Positions 61,422 to 64,000 of a stretch of 64,000 nt of DNA are shown piece by piece. Below the pieces are notes generated by a model. That model made no database searches. It was not told where the DNA came from and was given only the letters and a program-made list of their open reading frames with translations. The position numbers and the translations under genes are program-made. The stretch is from Eilatimonas milleporae. Its GTDB lineage: Bacteria; Pseudomonadota; Alphaproteobacteria; Sphingomonadales; Kordiimonadaceae. Numbering within the stretch: the stretch's first letter is position 1; each line of letters begins with the position of its first letter. The DNA lies in assembly GCF_003688555.1 (NCBI RefSeq), contig NZ_REFR01000010.1, positions 62,001 through 126,000 of the forward strand, written 5' to 3'.

Positions 61422-64000
61422 TTCTGTCCGACATATCCGTCAAGCGCCCGGTTTTCGCCACTGTTATCAGTCTGTTGCTGATCGCTCTCGGGCTGATTTC
61501 CTTTACCCGGCTGTCCGTGCGGGAACTGCCTGACGTGGATCCGCCCTTCGTATCGGTCGAAACGCGCTATCCCGGTGCCAATGCCGCCGTGGTGGAAACC
61601 CGTGTCACCCAGATACTGGAAAGCAGTATTGCCGGAGTGGAGGGAATCAAGACCATCGAATCCACCAGCCGCGATGGTCGTTCCGACATCAGCATTGAAT
61701 TTAACCTGGATCGCAGTATCGATGCCGGCGCCAATGACGTGCGGGATCGTATCAGCCGGGTCATCGACAATCTGCCCGATGAGGTCGAGCCGCCCGAGGT
61801 CGCCAAGGCGGACGGCGACACGCGGCCTGTCATCTGGTTCAACCTGACCAGCCCGGTCATGGATATCCTGCAACTGACCGATTATGCCGACCGCAACATC
61901 GTCGACCGTCTGTCGGTGGTGGACGGTGTGTCCGGGGTGCGGGTCGGCGGCCAGAAGCGCTATGCCATGCGGATCCATCTGGACCGTCAGGCCATGGCGG
62001 CCCGTGCCGTTACCGTAACGGATATTGAAAATGCCCTGCTGGCGGAAAATGTCGAACTGCCGGCCGGCAAGGTGGAATCCGTCAACCGGGACACCATTGT
62101 CCGCGTCAACCGGGAATATACCCGTGCCGAGGATTTCGAAAGCCTGCTGATCCGCGAGGGGCGTGACGGCAGCTTTGTAAATCTCGGGGATGTGTCGACC
62201 ATAGAATTGGGAGCCGAACGGGATGAGCGCAGTTTTCGCGGCAACGGCAACCCGCTGATCGGGATCGGCGTCGTCAAACAGTCCAAGGCCAACACGCTGG
62301 CCGTGGCCCAGGCCGTCAAGCGCGAGGTCGCGCGCATCCGCCAGACCCTGCCGGAAAGCATGGAACTGCTGGCGTCCTATGACAGTTCGGTTTTCATCGA
62401 CGAGGCCATCGTCGAGGTCTACAGGACCCTTGCCATCGCCATGGGACTGGTGGTGCTGGTGCTGTATCTGTTTCTTGGCAATGCGCGTACGGTTCTGGTG
62501 CCTGCGGTCACCGTGCCGGTATCCATCATCGCCAGCTTCTGGGTTCTCAACATGACGGGCGTGTCGATCAACCTGATCACGCTGCTGGGCCTGGTGCTGG
62601 CCATCGGTCTGGTCGTTGACGATGCCATTGTCGTGCTGGAAAACATCTATCGCCGCGTGGAGGAGGGCGAGCCGGGCCTGCTGGCCGCCTATCGCGGGGC
62701 CCGGCAGGTGGGTTTTGCCGTGATTGCCACGACGCTGGTGCTGATCGGCGTATTCCTGCCCATCATGTTCCTGACCGGCAATATCGGCCGCCTGTTCGGC
62801 GAACTGGCGATCACCATGACGGCGGCGGTGGCGTTTTCCAGCCTGATCGCGCTCAGCCTGTCGCCGATGATGTGTTCCTATCTGGTGCGTCGGCGCAACA
62901 AGAAACCGGCGTTTGCCAAGCGGCTGGATATCGCATTCCAAGCCCTGCAGGAAGGGTATACCCGTGTTCTGACCGTGTGTCTCGCCAACAAGGGGCTGGT
63001 CATCACCGCCTTTATCCTGTGTTTCGCCATTATTGCCGGCGTGCAGGGCCGTATCCCCAGTGAACTGGCGCCGGTGGAGGACCGTTCATACCTGTTTCTC
63101 AGGGTTCAGGGGCCGGAAGGGGCCAGCCATGAGTTTATGGACGCCCAGGCCGACAAGGTGGAAGAACAGATCCTGCCATTGCTGGAAACCGGCGAGCTTG
63201 TGCGTCTGCTGCTGCGCGTTGAAGGCGGCAGCGGCTGGGGCTTCGTCATCCTGACCCCCTGGGGGGAACGCGAACGGTCCGCCGGCGAGATCGCCGATGA
63301 GCTGCGGCGCAAGCTGGGCCAGTATGTGCCGGGTATTCAGGCCATTCCCATCCAGACCAACGGCCTGTCGCGCGGCGGCGGCAGCGGCGAGGAATTCCAG
63401 TTCGTCGTCGGTGCCGACACCTATGAGGAACTGGGCCGCTATACCGAAATCCTGCGCGAGGAATTGCGGAGCTATCCCGGTCTGGTCAATGTGGATATCG
63501 ACTATAAGGAAACCCAGCCGCAATTCCGCATCCGGATCGACCGGACGCGGGCGGCCGATATCGGCGTGCCGATCCAGGAAATCGGCCGGACGCTGGAAAC
63601 CATGATGGGCGGGCGCAATGTCACCACCTTCGTCCAGGAGGGCGAGGAGTATGACGTCATCCTCCAGGCGGAGGAAAACGACCGGCGCGAACCCGCCGAT
63701 ATGACCAATATCTATGTGGCCTCGCGCAGCGGCGGCCTGATCCCGCTGAGCAATCTGGTCCGCGTCGAGGAAACGTCCGGTGCCTCGGCCCTGCGCCGCT
63801 TCAACCGGGTCCGGGCGCTGACCGTGTCGGCCAATCTGGCGCCCGGCTATGCGCTCGGCGATGCCGTCACCTTCATGGAAGGGCTGGTGCGCGAGGTCAT
63901 TCCCGATGCCACCAGCATCGATTACAAGGGCGCGACGCGGGAATACAAGGAAGCGGGCGGCGATATCTATTTCATCTTCGCCATGGCGCTTGTGGTCGTC
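61418..64000 (+). CDS. RND-family efflux transporter, 3' end outside window
   Basis: The 861 visible residues run to the edge of the window without a stop; full-length relatives have about 1020-1050. TM1 (VFATVISLLLIALGLI) is followed by the first porter domain with RELPDVDPPFVSVETRYPGA. TM4 carries the proton-relay Asp pair in GLVLAIGLVVDDAIVVLENIYRR near residue 400. The second porter half begins at GRIPSELAPVEDRSYLFL. The features match HAE1-type proton-driven exporters for drugs or other small hydrophobic compounds. GGAGAGGAG precedes ATG 61418. Confidence 0.93.
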   Translation, partial: MILSDISVKRPVFATVISLLLIALGLISFTRLSVRELPDVDPPFVSVETRYPGANAAVVETRVTQILESSIAGVEGIKTIESTSRDGRSDISIEFNLDRSIDAGANDVRDRISRVIDNLPDEVEPPEVAKADGDTRPVIWFNLTSPVMDILQLTDYADRNIVDRLSVVDGVSGVRVGGQKRYAMRIHLDRQAMAARAVTVTDIENALLAENVELPAGKVESVNRDTIVRVNREYTRAEDFESLLIREGRDGSFVNLGDVSTIELGAERDERSFRGNGNPLIGIGVVKQSKANTLAVAQAVKREVARIRQTLPESMELLASYDSSVFIDEAIVEVYRTLAIAMGLVVLVLYLFLGNARTVLVPAVTVPVSIIASFWVLNMTGVSINLITLLGLVLAIGLVVDDAIVVLENIYRRVEEGEPGLLAAYRGARQVGFAVIATTLVLIGVFLPIMFLTGNIGRLFGELAITMTAAVAFSSLIALSLSPMMCSYLVRRRNKKPAFAKRLDIAFQALQEGYTRVLTVCLANKGLVITAFILCFAIIAGVQGRIPSELAPVEDRSYLFLRVQGPEGASHEFMDAQADKVEEQILPLLETGELVRLLLRVEGGSGWGFVILTPWGERERSAGEIADELRRKLGQYVPGIQAIPIQTNGLSRGGGSGEEFQFVVGADTYEELGRYTEILREELRSYPGLVNVDIDYKETQPQFRIRIDRTRAADIGVPIQEIGRTLETMMGGRNVTTFVQEGEEYDVILQAEENDRREPADMTNIYVASRSGGLIPLSNLVRVEETSGASALRRFNRVRALTVSANLAPGYALGDAVTFMEGLVREVIPDATSIDYKGATREYKEAGGDIYFIFAMALVVV

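Overview
The window is a gene-dense, GC-rich piece of a bacterial chromosome. The gene set points to a free-living, heterotrophic alphaproteobacterium: beta-oxidation genes in several copies, a phasin, an Lrp/alanine dehydrogenase pair, aromatic and branched-chain amino-acid catabolism, RND efflux and a nickel superoxide dismutase. I cannot place it to genus from sequence alone. No rRNA, tRNA, CRISPR array, insertion sequence or phage gene was seen. Both ends are cut inside genes: an aldehyde dehydrogenase on the left and an RND pump on the right.

Layout. 1-5 kb: aldehyde dehydrogenase (3' end), Fe-alcohol dehydrogenase, hotdog thioesterase, two SDRs and an ACAD10/11-type phosphotransferase, all on plus. 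5-9 kb: a pentapeptide-repeat protein, an HxlR regulator divergent from an enoyl-CoA hydratase, and a TetR regulator. 9-13.7 kb: an AraC regulator, a Fur-boxed TonB receptor, a small membrane protein and a WrbA-like flavoprotein, which looks like an iron/siderophore uptake locus. 13.8-16.4 kb: a DUF5367-like membrane protein with twin palindromic operators, a serine beta-lactamase-like hydrolase and an acetyltransferase broken by a 14-bp duplication. 16.6-18.2 kb: a four-gene operon with every junction overlapping, ending in sodN-sodX and starting with two genes of unknown function. 18.3-33 kb: a large acyl-CoA catabolic block with thioesterase II, class II aldolase, three acyl-CoA dehydrogenases, two CoA ligases, MaoC hydratase, MFE-2-like SDR, thiolase, quinone oxidoreductase and a patatin-like hydrolase. 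33-34.3 kb: a non-coding array of about five degenerate 190-240 bp repeats.

34.5-45.9 kb: an SDR, a hybrid histidine kinase, a DUF885 protein, cysteine synthase, a phasin, Lrp and alanine dehydrogenase, asparaginase and an EAL protein. 46-51 kb: a MarR regulator divergent from a phenylalanine/tyrosine degradation operon (hpd, VOC protein, fumarylacetoacetase, maleylacetoacetate isomerase, phenylalanine hydroxylase). Homogentisate dioxygenase is not in it. 51-58.8 kb: leucine catabolism on minus (leucine-type dehydrogenase; methylcrotonyl-CoA carboxylase beta, methylglutaconyl-CoA hydratase, carboxylase alpha, isovaleryl-CoA dehydrogenase). 59-64 kb: a LysR regulator and an RND efflux adaptor/pump pair.

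How it fits together. The right half sends Phe, Tyr, Leu, Ala and Asn to central metabolism. The left half activates and beta-oxidises acyl chains, possibly including 4-hydroxy acids, because both halves of an ACAD10/11-like enzyme are present as separate genes. The least explained items are the two genes overlapping in front of sodN, the tandem-repeat array at 33 kb, and recurring short tandem repeats (often with a 15-bp unit) at gene edges.
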